Positions 12,780 through 25,314 of a DNA stretch of 64,000 nucleotides are shown one piece after another (positions within the stretch are counted from its first letter, which is position 1; each line of letters begins with the position of its first letter). The notes beneath the pieces were generated by a model. It made no database searches. It was not told the origin of the DNA and saw nothing but the letters and a program-made list of their open reading frames with translations. The DNA lies in NCBI GenBank assembly GCA_021234155.1, contig JAJEKV010000002.1:40413841-40477840 (forward strand), written 5' to 3'. A program made the translations under genes and the position numbers. The DNA is from Isoetes taiwanensis (lineage: Eukaryota > Streptophyta > Lycopodiopsida > Isoetales > Isoetaceae).

Positions 12780-15270
12780 GGCATGTGCTATCGGCCGGGG
12801 ATTTTAATGTATGCTCCCAGGCAAATAGGCAAATATTTTCTCATATGGTTGGAAGAGTTATCCACGTTCGATTAGGATAGAGTCTCTCATGATAAAGACG
12901 AAAATGCCATGGGAAAACTCTTGTTAAATTTGTGTCACATTTGGAATGGACTTTTTAATGGTACAAGTAGTTTTCCATTTGCTAATGGATTTATTTGCAC
13001 TGATGCGCAAGGCTTAGCGAGGTAGATTACCCAATTGGTGAAATAGATGTGGCTAGCGTAATGCATGATTTTCGGATGGTTGTTCAACTCGTATCTGACC
13101 ATGCACTTCTTACATTTGCATTGAGAAATAAAGCTATAGAGTCGACGCAGAATACAACAGAGAGAGCATATCAGAATTCATGCGAGCAAGGCGGGAATAT
13201 ATGGAACAAGATTAGAAAATGCTCTTAATGAGGCCAGACAATATTGCAGAATACAATCATCTTTTTATTGATACAGTGATGTCAGTTGCAATACAAACGT
13301 TTTGGCGCAGTAAAGGGGGAATATCACGAATAGAAACAATGGGATTTAAAGTGCTATCAATAAGGAAAAAATCTTATAAACTCCTTGGATAAAAAAGCGG
13401 AAGGTGTTTAGACAGTTTAAAGCAAAAACAAGTAGAATGGGGAATACAATGGCAATAACAATTACAGGAGGAGCTCAAACAATCCTAGGCAGTTTTGGAG
13501 TAAGTTGCCAGATAGTGAATCACTAGAGAATGTAGAAGAAAACGTTGTAGACATGTTCACTATAAAATCTTCTTTGAGAAAAACGTCAAATAAGGCATGC
13601 GATGCGATGGGTCTGGCGAATAGAGCTTCTAAAATGGGGTGGCATTACAATGATGCAAAAACTTGCTGATTTGTTTAACATGGCATTGCATCAAGGCTTT
13701 CCAGAACAATGGTGTATAACAAAATTTTGCCCGTCCATAAGGGTGGAGATAAGAATGTTGCCATGAATTATCGAACGAATAGTGTCATGGGGCAAAGTTG
13801 TTGGGGTTGTGCTGGAAAAGAAAATTAGCATGTGGGCAGAGGAGAATAGAGTACGATCATGTGGGTGAGCAGGTTCAGAAAGGATATTCTACTATTGATC
13901 ATTGCTTTGGACTCAGTGATAGCAGAAGGAGCTAAGAGAACAGGATAGCTTTGAATTGTTGCTTTATAGACTTCACTAAAGCTTTTGATGGCGTCCCTCG
14001 TAGCACATATGGCAAAGATTTGAATATTTGCAGTGCCTAAAGAGCTACAAAAAGAAGTTGCATGCTTGTATTGGAAAGGTTTATTGAACTGTCTTTTTCT
14101 CTGGACGGCACTGAAATGATAGAAAATAATATTGGGTAAACCAGGGTTGCCCACTATCCCCACACTATTTGGTGTGTTCATTGATGAACTTGAGGAGTTG
14201 ATGAGGAGAGAAGATGATGCGGGAGTATAGCTTGGCAAATATGTGGTCCAACTTTTTTCTATATGCAAATGACATTGTTCTTTTCTCCAAAATAGCATTT
14301 GGATTACAAAGATTCTTAAAAAGCCTGGCAGTAAATAAAGCGAAACAAAAGTGATGGCTGTAGGGAAAAGAGAAAATAATTCAGATACAAATAGATGGAG
14401 AAGTCTTGGAGCAAATACATCGATATAAATACCTAGAAGTTGAGTTCACAGACAACTATAAAAGGAATACTGGAGTTGAAAAAAGCGTTGCAAGAGCAAT
14501 GGAAGATTTAAATGGCATAATGAGTTTATATATATACAGAAATGGAGCATGAGAAAACTTACGTTTAAAATGTTGGCATACTTCTTGTAGTTTACGGATG
14601 CAGGACCAGGTCTCTCAAGAAAGAATGAATGAGTATTGAATAGATTATAAAAAAAAAATGGTGGGGGGGGATTTTTCGATAGAAGAACTTGGCGTCAAAG
14701 TACAAACACCTTACGAGATGATGCTTGCAGAGACAACTTTTATACCACTAGAGGTAGAAGCACTATGATTACTTTCAGAGATTCAAACGTCTTGAAGAGG
14801 ATCGCCTCCCATAGCAAGCCCCCTTCAAGTGTCATTGAGACAACCACATGCTGGATGGTGCCAACAACTCGTAGATTGGTTTCACAAATGGGGGATAGAC
14901 ATTTTGGACATTCCTGATACAACATTGGGGATACATAGTCTAGTTTTTGAAAAAGTCACAAAAAATTCTGATCTTCCCAGTCACAAAAAATGGAATGTTA
15001 CAACTGTATGACCATATATGTGCGCAAGAATACTTTAATATAGGGATGGGATCCAAATGACGTAAGCTCATTCCCAAGCTCCTTTACGCTCATGGTATAC
15101 CACATGAGCTAGGATTTTGTCCATGTTGTAGAGAACCTAATGTGGAAGACAAGCACCATGCTTTCCCTTAAATGCTCTAGATTTGCAGAGGTACAAGATG
15201 CTTATGGAATTGTGCATCTTTAACTAGAAGATTTGTATTATTACTTTTGTTGCCCGCATGGCTAGGAGCG
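12780..15270 (+). mobile_element. Degenerate non-LTR retrotransposon (LINE) with endonuclease and reverse transcriptase
   Basis: In order on the plus strand, across many stops and frameshifts: an endonuclease-type GDFN (AGDFNVCSQANR, about 12795); RT blocks FPEQWC and a YSTIDHCFGL-like segment near 13890; CFIDFTKAFDGVPR near 13960; LYANDIVLFS near 14265 (the catalytic Y-A-D-D is here YAND); and a C-terminal CPCC...EDKHHAF Cys-rich end near 15120-15160. Dead copy. Confidence 0.8.
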
Positions 15271-15779
15271 TATCTTCAAGCATGGTGGGAATATTAGAAA
15301 ATGATTTTAGACTTGAATAGTCTAGCAATGATATGGTGATATGGAGGCGAGGGGCCTCATTTAGTATACTTATTATATGTATTTCTTGATTTGTCGCCTA
15401 ATGGACCTAAGGGTTTATTGTGACATGATATTAAGTTGTCGTCAATGTCGTTGTCATTGTGTGTTTATGTTCGGAGGCTTTCTTATTGTTTCTATTCAAG
15501 TAATTATAATCCTTTTAATTATAGACCTACATGTTAAATGAATGCCCCCAATGAATGCATGCCATCTTTTGGACCCGAAAGATTTTTTTCCATAAGAACG
15601 AACACATAACAACGATAAAGTCTAATGAGAATGCATAAAGCCAAGCCCCCCTTGACTTCCCCTGTTATTCTGGTGCATATTCGTATGAGGCACCCACCAG
15701 TAGGCTAAACTATAAATATATAGGCATGTATGCCAAAATCTTAGCTCAACCATTACAAAAAATTCTTATGCACCGACTT

Positions 15780-17110
15780 TTATCCTCGCTTCATGAGGAA
15801 GTGAACATGTGGCCAAAGTCCGGGACATTATAAAATTGCACGTTCCACTGGATCCTATGATTCTTATATACTTGCATTAACTTGTTTTCATTGTAAGTAT
15901 AGGTGTTGCCATCGACAATGCACGAGTCTTTGGCAGCTTCATCAACAACGGTTAACAGCATTATTTTCCATTCCATGACCACTCACATTTGATTCATTAA
16001 TACATGACCCTATTCTAGATCTCCCTCTTAATAATTAAATGTCATTTGAAGAACCTTTACCCTGCACTTGTATATGTTGCCTTTCATGGCCCAAGCACAA
16101 TCACAACAACCCCATTACTTGCCACTCACGACAACAAAGTAAATGACTCCATCTTTCTTGGACTCCAGACTTGAGCCTCATCCTTTTCAAAGTTGAGCCA
16201 AGTAATAGCATCATTTGGAATAGCCCTAGCTCCAACTATTGTATACTCTACAATATTTTCTCTATAATTCATCTTGAAACCACCTTTCTTCACAAACCTC
16301 TCTTACATTAGATGATTCTCCTGATCATGTACCAGCATTTATATCAGCCAATCTAACTTTTCCACCTCAACTCTTACTTGAAAATGTCCAATTTTCTCTT
16401 GGCGCACCATGATCTTGGTTATTATGGGGATACATCATTGATACAATAATCTATGAGCACACGTTATTCATTTGCTTCTAGTTGGCATAAGCAACAACTT
16501 CTTCATACTTCTTCCAATTCTCCTTGAATTGTTCAAGACGAGCCTTGCTGGTGTTTGCACAAGCTTCCATTCAATCTTTCTTGAATATTCCATTCTCCTC
16601 TATAGGCCTAAACTTGGTACCATATATGATGTCACCCATGTCCTTAAACATCTCATTTTGTGTAGGACAATCATGCATATATCGCGCTAAAGCTTTAATC
16701 CATGGATGCCTAACATGCCAACAACACAATTGGGTGGGAGTCTTTGGCCATTCTAACTCCAAGGCACCAATCTATGCCTCGCCATCATGAATGAAGAAGC
16801 AAGAGGGTGTACAACTAGGATCTTCTAGGTGTATTTATTTTTGATATATTGACACAAGGTTGTTAAATGTCAACCGTCATTGAGCTAGATGTGAATCAAG
16901 GTATTGGAAACAATGAAGGTATACATTATAAGCGTTCCTTCACTACTCTTGAAGATGGCAGACATAGTTAGAATGTTCTCCTTGCCATAGTTAAGTAGCA
17001 TTTTAATTGAAAATGTGTCATGAACCCAAGGTGAAAAGGTGTCCCTTCTTAATATAAGAACAAATCTGAATTTTGGTCTACTAACACCCTCACCTTCCAC
17101 TCACATTGTC
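15780..17110 (-). mobile_element. Degenerate MULE-type transposase
   Basis: On the minus strand, WPKTPTQLCCWHVRHPWIKA (about 16700-16760) fits the C/LC-WHV..AW block of Mutator-like transposases. Upstream of it is a decayed stretch with KENILTMSAIF and TLIMYTFIVS; downstream is TVVDEAAKDSCIV near 15790-15960. Frames are broken throughout and no terminal inverted repeat was identified. It sits between two plus-strand LINE remnants. Confidence 0.5.
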
Positions 17111-17379
17111 ATGTTGCTTCCACATCCTCTTAGAAACTTCGTCAAATGTATTGATATGTCATCCATATCTAGGAAGTCATCTCTATTCATGTTGAGTAAC
17201 ATTGCATTTCTAGCATATGGACCTTCTCTTCACGCATCTTCATTACCACTGGTCTTCTACCAGCAAGACCCTCGTCTGATCCTTTCTTCTCTTCAAAACA
17301 ATGGGCACAGTACCTGATGCAACTTTATGGTCCTTCTAGAGTTTGAACTGAGGTGCCCCCATGGATGGGCTCGCAATCG

Positions 17380-19130
17380 TAATCACAGAGGCAGGGGTTG
17401 CTCAGGGCTTGCAGCGTCTCACCAATGGTAAGACTGCAGGCTTAGATGGCATGCAACAGAGCTACTCAAGTGGGCGGGGCATAAATGTTCCCCCTCCTAA
17501 TTGGGATCTCCATTAAGGCAATTCAAGAATGCTTTTCTCCATACTGCGCCACCAGGAGAGTGATCGCCATCTATAAGGCAGGAGTTTCTCACACCCCAAC
17601 CAACTACTGCACGATTATGGCCAGCTCGTTATTTGCAAAATTGATAGCTGGAATTCTGGAGCAGCAATTGACGATATGGGCAGATAAAAAAAAGGTCCAG
17701 ATCCTTACACATGTAAGGTTCAGATTCAGGCACTACCCTTAATCGTATTTTTATTTTGTATAGCAGGAATCACTGGCAGGACTTGTATTGCTGCTTTGTC
17801 GACTTTGAGAAGGATTTTGACATGGTACCTAGGGAGAAGCTATGGGAGAGATTGGTGCACCTAAGAACCTCTCTAGATTGTAGAATGCAGTACTGGTTGT
17901 AGGAAACATACTCAGCTCGAAAGCCATTTTCAGGCCAACTTGTCAATAGTAATCCTGGGGTCTGCGAAGGATACCCACTCTTTTCAATGTTGTTCGGCCT
18001 GTATATTGATCTGCATGGCTTCTTCAGCATGGGGGTGGAGGGGCTCAGCTCATGCATCATTTCCTCTGCCAACTTATATACATTGGCGATTTGGACATCT
18101 TAGCTTACACCTTGGCCGACATGCTAATGTCCTGAATACTTTCTGTCATGCCACTAGGATGTGCACCAATTTGGCTAAGACTAAGGTGCTTCTCATCTCA
18201 TTTTCATGTCAATTCCTTTACATATCAAGGCCAAAAGGTGGAGGTTGTGCCCACCTACAAGTACCTGGAAGTGAAGTTCAGTTCACTAATACCACATTTT
18301 AGAACACTTCTATTCTACAACTAGTGATGATTGGCTGGAAGATGCCATATGCAATGTAGAACAATAGTTATAAATCAGAGCTCTATGACTAGGCCTACCA
18401 GTTGCACTTGTTTAGTGTCTTGGTGGAGCTCAGTTCTTTTATATGTGGTGGAGATGTGGGATCCATGGTATCACTTGCCACCTAGAATGACTTGGAATGG
18501 GTTCAGAAGGCCTTTCTGGCTCATGCACTTGAAGTAAAGCCCATAGTGCCGTAACCGATACTTATGCAGGGAATCAATTTCTTGCCTCTACATATAGCTA
18601 CTCTAGAATGCCAATTTGTACACTTTCAAAAGGTGGTCAGCATGGGAACACTCGCCTCTTAAACCTTGACTATACCATGGCCCTGGATCTGCAGCACCTC
18701 AAAGTTTGCTAGAAGGAGAAGTGAGTTAATTCGCTCTCCAGATGGAATGTACACAAAGCATAAATGCACATAGGCAGAAATCGAGTTGGGGCTTTGAAAC
18801 TGGTAAAAATCGAACACCACAAAAGCCAGATCAATCTCACGCTTGAATGGGATCCACAAAGTTATCAACAAACATATTTACCTCTGAATAAGCATAGAGT
18901 CATTGCGTGCATCTGTACCAGTGCTCATCGCCTCTAAATTGAGACATGCAATGGACCCGAGAAGTGCGAGAAGACAGGCTTAGTCATTGGTATCAACTGG
19001 GAGTAATTAAGGACAAGTGCCACAGTATTTAGAATTGCTCGGCATTTGGACCTATTAGAGCACGCTATACTGAATTGGTCCTGCCTAATCAGTCACTCCA
19101 TATGATACTGCATATGGCTTCAGTACCGAT
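17380..19130 (+). mobile_element. Degenerate LINE reverse transcriptase
   Basis: Plus-strand pieces in order: GLQRLTNGKTAGLDGM (about 17412), YCTIMASSLFAKLIAGILEQ then LTIWAD (about 17607-17685), CCFVDFEKDFDMVPR (about 17790), NPGVCEGYPLFSMLFGLYID (about 17950), and NLAKTKVLL. These are RT fingers and palm blocks of the same general class as the 12.8-15.3 kb copy, split over several frames. The part after 18330 is very decayed. Confidence 0.8.
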
Positions 19131-19139
19131 ACTAAGGTC

Positions 19140-20700
19140 ATATCTTTAGGAGGTGATGGAAATGTGAAGTTGTGTCCCCTGGCATTCTATTGACATGTGC
19201 CACTATATCACACTGACCCCGATTTTTGGTCCACAGTTGTTTTTTAGTTGTACGGAAGTGTTGTTTTATGCCAAAAACAACACCAAAATGGTCCCAAAAG
19301 TCCACGTGGCCCGTTTATCCGGATTTGCACAAAGAGACAGTGGTTTTTTGGCAAAAAATTTCCACGGTGGTCTTTTGGCAGAAAAATCCACGCGTAGAAA
19401 AAAATTGACATAGTTTTTGTGATTTTTTGTCAACGTGTATTTTTTTTCCTTCGCTGTTGTTTTTTAATGTAACCATGCGTTTTTTATCTTCGAAATTCCA
19501 TGCGTAGGTCTCGATATTACCACACATTGAAACGCTAAATTACAACAAAGTAGTACAATATTAATTTCAATATTACACATGGAAAACCGTAAAAAAGCAG
19601 TTTTTTTCCTTTTCAATGTGTGTGTTGTTTTTTTTCTCTACTTGTAGTTCTTTAAGTTGATATTGTTTTCCCAAAAAAGGATATATAATATTCAAGAAAC
19701 CCACATGTATTGTTTTAAAATAGTTGTTGTTTTCAAATATTTTCCATCTTTCTATGTGTTGATATTTTTTCCTTCATATGTAGTTTTAAAGGGTGCTATT
19801 GTTTTTAATGCTATTAACTATTGTTTTTCTAAAATAAGGACATGTAGAAAAACATTATTATGACACATAGAAAAAGAGAGGTGTTGTTTCTAATGTGTCT
19901 TTTGACCAATAAAATTTTAACACGTGGCATACTTTTAAAATGAAAAAGCACGATTTTAAATAATAAAATATCAACACGTGGCACACAATTAAAAAAATTA
20001 GTCTATACCATAATTTAAAAGTTAATATATCATGAATTGTTTATTGATTTTGTTTATTTTAAATTAACAAAGCCTTTTGGGAATCGAACCCAAACAAACC
20101 CATAAAGCATAATATTGTTCGATTGTAATTGGAATTCTAAGATTCTAATTGACAAGGTAATGGAGAAGATGCGGCTTATTTTTTGTTGTATTGTTAAGTG
20201 AATTATTGGTTTGAGAGAAAAATCCAGAACATAAGTCATAACCTTGGCAATGGATGCATTGAAACACTAAAATTATACAAAAAGACTTTTTATTGCAGTG
20301 CCTTACTACTTAAGTTTTAAAATCTTGACAAAAATGGTTTGCCTATTATTAAAGAAATATCATGCCAGTGATACAAAACTGTTTGATTTTACCATGCAAT
20401 AGTATTGCTGCAACATTTTCTACTGCTGCAACATTTTCTTCATTTTCCTCTACGTATTCTCTGACAAAGAAAGTAAAGAAAGTCTGGTGAGAATATGATT
20501 AAATCTCAAATTCCAACAAAAAACAAATGACACAAACCTCTGATCTTTTCTCAGGCCGCTTCAACTCCTCGGATTTAGGAGCATCATTTTTTAGTTTCTT
20601 GCCCATTCCAGATCATACACAGGTTAAAAAATAACTGTCATAAACACAGATTAAAAGAGACTGTTACAAAATATATTATGCATGCCTTAGAAGCAAATGC
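19140..20700. other. AT-rich stretch, no gene recognised
   Basis: Low-complexity, T-rich sequence with several CACGTGG words (near 19300, 19922, 19975) and short repeats such as CTGCTGCAACATTTTCT twice at about 20408-20440. No coding frame is supported. Confidence 0.4.
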
Positions 20701-20989
20701 TACAATGAATAAGAAAATGTGGACCTTTGGATCATTCGTACGCCGAAATAGCCGCTACAGAACATGGGATTTTTGTTTTTTTCTCAAACTTCAGCTCCAA
20801 TAGCAGCGGAAATGCCTTGCAAAACTCCACGAATAGCTTTTTGACTCCTTTGCATGCTAAAAAAAAAGAGGAAGCAAAAGAGTTAGGATTAAGGTTAGAT
20901 CAGCTTACATCAAAGATAGAAATACCAGAAATGGGTTGAAACAACTTGGAAGCTTCAGGCTTCCATTTCGATTTTCTGCAGGGCAAGGA

Positions 20990-21295
20990 TTTGGCAGAAG
21001 GCTTAAATACAGCAACAGAGGCATTTGAAGAAGCAGCAAACACAAGCAAGAACTGCCACAATTACCACAACTATAATAGTTACGACTATGGCTTTGGCGC
21101 AGCCCTTTAATTGCAGCATTTCCCTGCCCATCTTCGCAGCCTTCCATTTGTGCCTGATTCATCGCCGGCAACTCCTCTGCTTGAAAACAAGACTTTGTTT
21201 CCCTCCTATATACTGCCGCCTTGCAGCTCCATGTATCTAAGCATTCTTTTAAGCATTCTTGCTCTGTTAAATCTCCCCCAATTTTTCTCATTGAC
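20990..21295 (-). pseudogene. PAN-domain membrane protein, C-terminal fragment
   Basis: The minus-strand frame reads GDLTEQECLKECLDTWSC, KAAVYRRETKSC, then EELPAMN, which is the Cys pattern of a plant PAN/apple domain. Directly after NAAIK the next frame reads GCAKAIVVTIIVVV, then a Cys-rich CCFFKCLCCCI and a stop: a transmembrane helix plus short cytosolic tail, as in PAN-containing plant glycoproteins. One base has to be skipped to join the two, so this copy is frameshifted, and no upstream domain is seen. Decayed fragment or last exon of a broken gene. Confidence 0.55.
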
Positions 21296-21897
21296 GGCTC
21301 GGAAAAGTTTCAGAGCTGGGGGCTTTGAAGGGTGAGCGCCAAGAAATTATGGATGCACATCCGCTTCAGATGTCGTGGCTTCAAATCTGTGGCTTCAGAT
21401 CCGCTTCAGATGTTGTGGCCTAGGTAACATCCGGTTGCGCCCAAGGTAGGAAGAAACCGGCTTCTGCTCAGCCATAGCCATAGCCAAGCTTCAGGTCCGA
21501 CCAGGTAGGTCGAATGGGGGGAAACTGGCCAAAGGTGGGAGACTGGCAATTAATTCAGCCAATAGCACAATAATACCAGGATTGCAATCCCAGCCGTCCA
21601 TCTGGGCCAAAATCTGTGCCATCCATCCCATTACTTCAACCAATAAGATTACACTACACGGATTACAATCTCGGCCGTCCATCTTGGCCAAAATCTAGGC
21701 CATTCATCTCGGCACTATGTATATTAATTTTTAACTTTAATTTTCAACATGTGATCACATGTTCCATTATTTTTTGCGGGGTATGGTTCGTTATGGGTCT
21801 TGCTATATTCAAGCCACATGGCCATGGCCAAAATGGCTTGGAAGCGCTGCATACACACCCCTTGCCTCGGAGCGTTACCATACAACCATCAATTCCA

Positions 21898-22440
21898 ATG
21901 GATATGATTATTCAACCATCAATTCCAATGGATATGATTATTCAGCTTCTTGTCATAATCTCATCCATTGCTCTAGTTGGATGTTCCATTAGAGACAATG
22001 GATTTCGTACTAAAAATATCGGGGACAAAAGCATAAAAAATAACGAGTTCTCAGTAGAACATTAGTGGTGGCATAATGGTATCAACCCTTCTTCTTTTAT
22101 ATCTCCTCTTTGAAAGTTTGAACTTCACTAATTTGATTCCATTTTATATGCAGTCCAACGTATCCACCACCTCCTCCTCCAACATATGCACCACGTCCAC
22201 CTCCAACATATCCATCACCTCCTCCAACATATCCACCACCTCCACTTCCAGCCACACCCCCTAGTCATGCCACCCTTGCCACCCAATCCCATTATTCCTC
22301 CTAGGCCAAACACTCTACCTCCACCTAAGTATGAAAATTCAAATCTCGGATACCCAACAATTCACCTCCACCTAATTATGAAATTCAATCTTAGCATACA
22401 CCAACAATTCACCTCCACCTAATTATGACAATTCAACCTA
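21898..22440 (+). pseudogene. Secreted proline-rich/extensin-like protein, frameshifted
   Basis: Exon 1 (start 21898 or 21928, to 22064) encodes a signal peptide, MDMIIQLLVIISSIALVGCS. A GT-AG intron (22065-22153) then leads into PTYPPPPPPTYAPRPPPTYP and further PPP repeats. The splice removes the apparent TAG stop, because the donor GT overlaps it. After about 22265 the Pro-rich sense jumps frame (MPPLPPNPIIPPRPNTLPPP) and again near 22350 (NSPPPNYE), so the copy carries at least two frameshifts. A 30-bp tandem duplication (about 21886-21945) repeats the start codon region. A cell-wall role is inferred from composition. Confidence 0.5.
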
Positions 22441-22587
22441 GAACATCAAACCATTACCACCACCACCATAGCAAGATATATCGAGCTAATACTAAGGGAG
22501 ATAAGTGAACTTTATCCAACTATATACTAAGATCAAATGAACCTATGAATACAAGGTAGTCATTCCAATATTTTCAACTAATCTTAA

Positions 22588-23232
22588 GGAGCCTAGGTGG
22601 CATGTTTGAGCCACCTTGGCACGCTTGAGCCTAGGTGGCATGTTGGAGCCACCTTGGCATGTTGGAGCCTAGGTGGCACGTTGGAGCCTAGGTGGCACGT
22701 TGGAGCCTAGGTGGCATGCTAGAGCTCACGAGGCATGTTGGAGCCTAGTTGGCATGTTGGAGCCCACATTGGCATGTTGAAGCCCGGTGGCATGTTGGAG
22801 CCTAGGTGGCATATTTGAGCCACCTTGGCATGCTTGATCCTAGGTGGCACGTTGGAGCCAACTTGGCATGTTGGAGCCACGTTGGCATGTAGGAGCCCAC
22901 GTGGCATGTTGGGCCTAGGTGGCATGTTTGACCCATGGAGCCTACGTGGCATGTTGAAGCCATATGTGGTGGCATGTTGGAGCCTAGGTGGCATATTTGA
23001 GCCACCTTGGCATGCTTGAGCCTAGGTGGCACGTTGGAGCCAACTTGGCATGTTGGAGCTCACGTGGTGCGCTTTGAGCCCGGTGGCATGTTGGAGCCTA
23101 GGTGGCATGCTAGGTGGCATGTTGGAGCGTAGGTGGCATGTTGGAGCCTACGTGGCATGTTGGAGCCTAGGTGCCATGTTGGAGCCCACGTGGCATGTTG
23201 GAGCCTAGGTGGCACGTTGGAGCCTAGGTGGC
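22588..23232 (+). repeat. 19-20-bp minisatellite with higher-order period
   Basis: About 33 diverged copies of a unit close to GGCATGTTGGAGCCTAGGT. A block starting at 22801 recurs at 22983 (period 182 bp) with the same sequence of variants, so there is higher-order duplication. Reading frames across it are repeat artefacts. Confidence 0.9.
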
Positions 23233-23234
23233 GG

Positions 23235-25314
23235 ACCCGTGAGGCCGGACATCACAAAGGTTACCGAGGCAGGCTTTCCTACTAGTGCTCCTCCGGGAGG
23301 GCAAATGCCAATGCCTCCCTTCCCGGAACCCGGTTTCCCTATCCGACCGTTGAATTCTCCATTCAAGTAACTTGCTTCGAGCAGGCTCAAAAAAATTCAA
23401 GATCTGTCTGGGAGAACATATCAAACCGCAAAGTGTCCTGCAGTCAACCGTGTAGAAACCCAAGCGTTTTGTCGTCCGGGCAGTACAAAGGCTCCGGAAT
23501 GGAGATTTGACTTCGCCATGTCATCCGAAACAGCGAAATTACCCTAGAGACCAAGTTACACGGTCATTTTTTGCAGCAAAAGAAACACGAACCCTCTATA
23601 TGGCAGTATCTAAGGCCAATTCACTACGAACATGCTGGACATGAGCTACTTTGGCGTCGGGGAGGCGAGGGGGTGGTCTTACGCCCACCTAAACTTGGTC
23701 TCGTGGTAATGTCGATGTTTGAGTCCATTGGCGAGTCGGATCACGCCCGGTGGGAAAGTTGCCCGTCCGTGGCCAAGGACCTTCCAGAGAGGACCTTTGG
23801 GACGAACTTCTTCTGGAAGGTTTTAGGGCTCCGTCTTCTGGCGTCAACGCCCTCCCACTACCTCATGACATTGTGCAAGATCTTGGTCCAATCTGACCAG
23901 GGTATGGCCTCCAAAATATAAACCCTGTGGATTGCTAGGTTATTGTAGGGTTTACGTTATGGAGGTCGAGTTTTATTCAGTTGCACTTGAGACATGGTCG
24001 AGAAGCTGCTGTTGAAAACCAGAAGCAATAGAAACTGACGAAATGGGGTTTGGATTTACCGAGGCAGGCTTTCCTACCAGTGCTCCTCCGGGAGGGCAAA
24101 TGCCAATGCCTCCCTTCCCGGAACACGGTTTCCCTATCTGACCGTTGAATTCTGCATTCAAGTAACTTGCTTCGAGCAGGCTCAAAAAAATTCAAGATCT
24201 GTCCGGGAGAACATATCAAACCGCAAAGTGCCCTGCAGTCGACGGTGTAGAAAACCAAGTGTTTTGTCGTTCGGGCAGTACAAAGGCCCCGGAATGGAGA
24301 TTTGACTTCGCCATGTCGTTAAAAAATGTGAAATTACCCTAGGGACCAAGTTACACGGTCATTTTTTGCAGCAAAAGAAACACGAACCCTCTACATGGCA
24401 GTATTCTGCACCCTCCGCTAAGGCCAATTCACTACGAACGTGTTGGACATGAGCTACTTTGGCGCGTCCGGGAGCAGGGGTGGTCTTCTGCCCACGAAAC
24501 TTGGTCTCCAGGGTAATGTCGATGTTTCGAGTCCATTGGCAAAGTCAGATCACAGTTTCGGGGTGGGAGAGTTGCCCGTCCGTGGCCAGGGACCCTCCAG
24601 AGAGGACCTTTGGGTCGAACTTCTTCTGGAAGGTCTTAGGGCTCCGTCTTCTGGCGTCAACGCCCTCCCACTACCTCATGACATTGTGCAAAATCCTGGT
24701 CCAATTTGACCAGGGTATGGCCTCCAAAACGTAAACCATGTGCGTTGCTAGGGTATTGTAGGGTTTACGTTATGGAGGTCGAGTTTTATTCAGTTGCACT
24801 TGAGACATGGTCGAGAAGCTGCAGTTCAAAACTAGAAGCAATAAGCCCGGCGAAATGGGGTTTGGATTTACCGAGGCAGGCTTTCCTACCAGTGCTCCTC
24901 CGGGAGGGCAAATGCCAATGCCTCCCTTCCCGGAACACGGTTTCCCTATCCGACCGTTGAATTCTCCATTCAAGTAACTTGCTTCGAGCAGGCTCAAAAA
25001 AATTCAAGATCTGTCCAGGAGAACATATCAAACCGCAAAGTGTCCTGCAGTCGACGGTGTAGAAAACCAAGTGTTTTGTCGTTGGCGATTACAAAGGCCG
25101 GAATGGAGATTTGACTTAGCCATGTCGTCAAAGCAGTGACATGAAATTACCCTAGGGACCAAGTTTACGGTCATTTTTTTTGCAGCAAAAAACCACGAAC
25201 CCTCTACATGGCGGTGATGCGCACCCTCGCTAAGGCCAATTCGTTGGAGGGCGCGTCAGGGAGGCGGGGGTGGACATGTTTGAGTCCATTGGCGGTGGGG
25301 TTCAGGGTGGGACT
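23235..25314 (+). repeat. 813-bp direct tandem array (three copies)
   Basis: A partial first copy (to 23947), a full copy (23948-24760) and a third copy (24761 to about 25314), all in the same orientation and highly similar. Each unit starts with GGGTTTACGTTATGGAGG and closes with an imperfect inverted match, CCTCCAAAACGTAAACC, before a spacer of about 24 bp. The units share a minus-strand frame (starting MVFYTVDCR in copies 2 and 3) that I do not recognise. Confidence 0.85.

Noticed and set aside
20075-20110. Possible tRNA T-arm (GGGAATCGAACCC)
   Set aside because: No matching acceptor, D or anticodon arms could be folded around it.
22076-22264. Ser/Thr/Asn-rich frame STTSSSN at 22150
   Set aside because: Out-of-frame reading of the PTYPPPP repeats.
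22588-23232. CRISPR-like regular repeats
   Set aside because: Units are contiguous and diverged without unique spacers, in a eukaryotic genome; it is a minisatellite.
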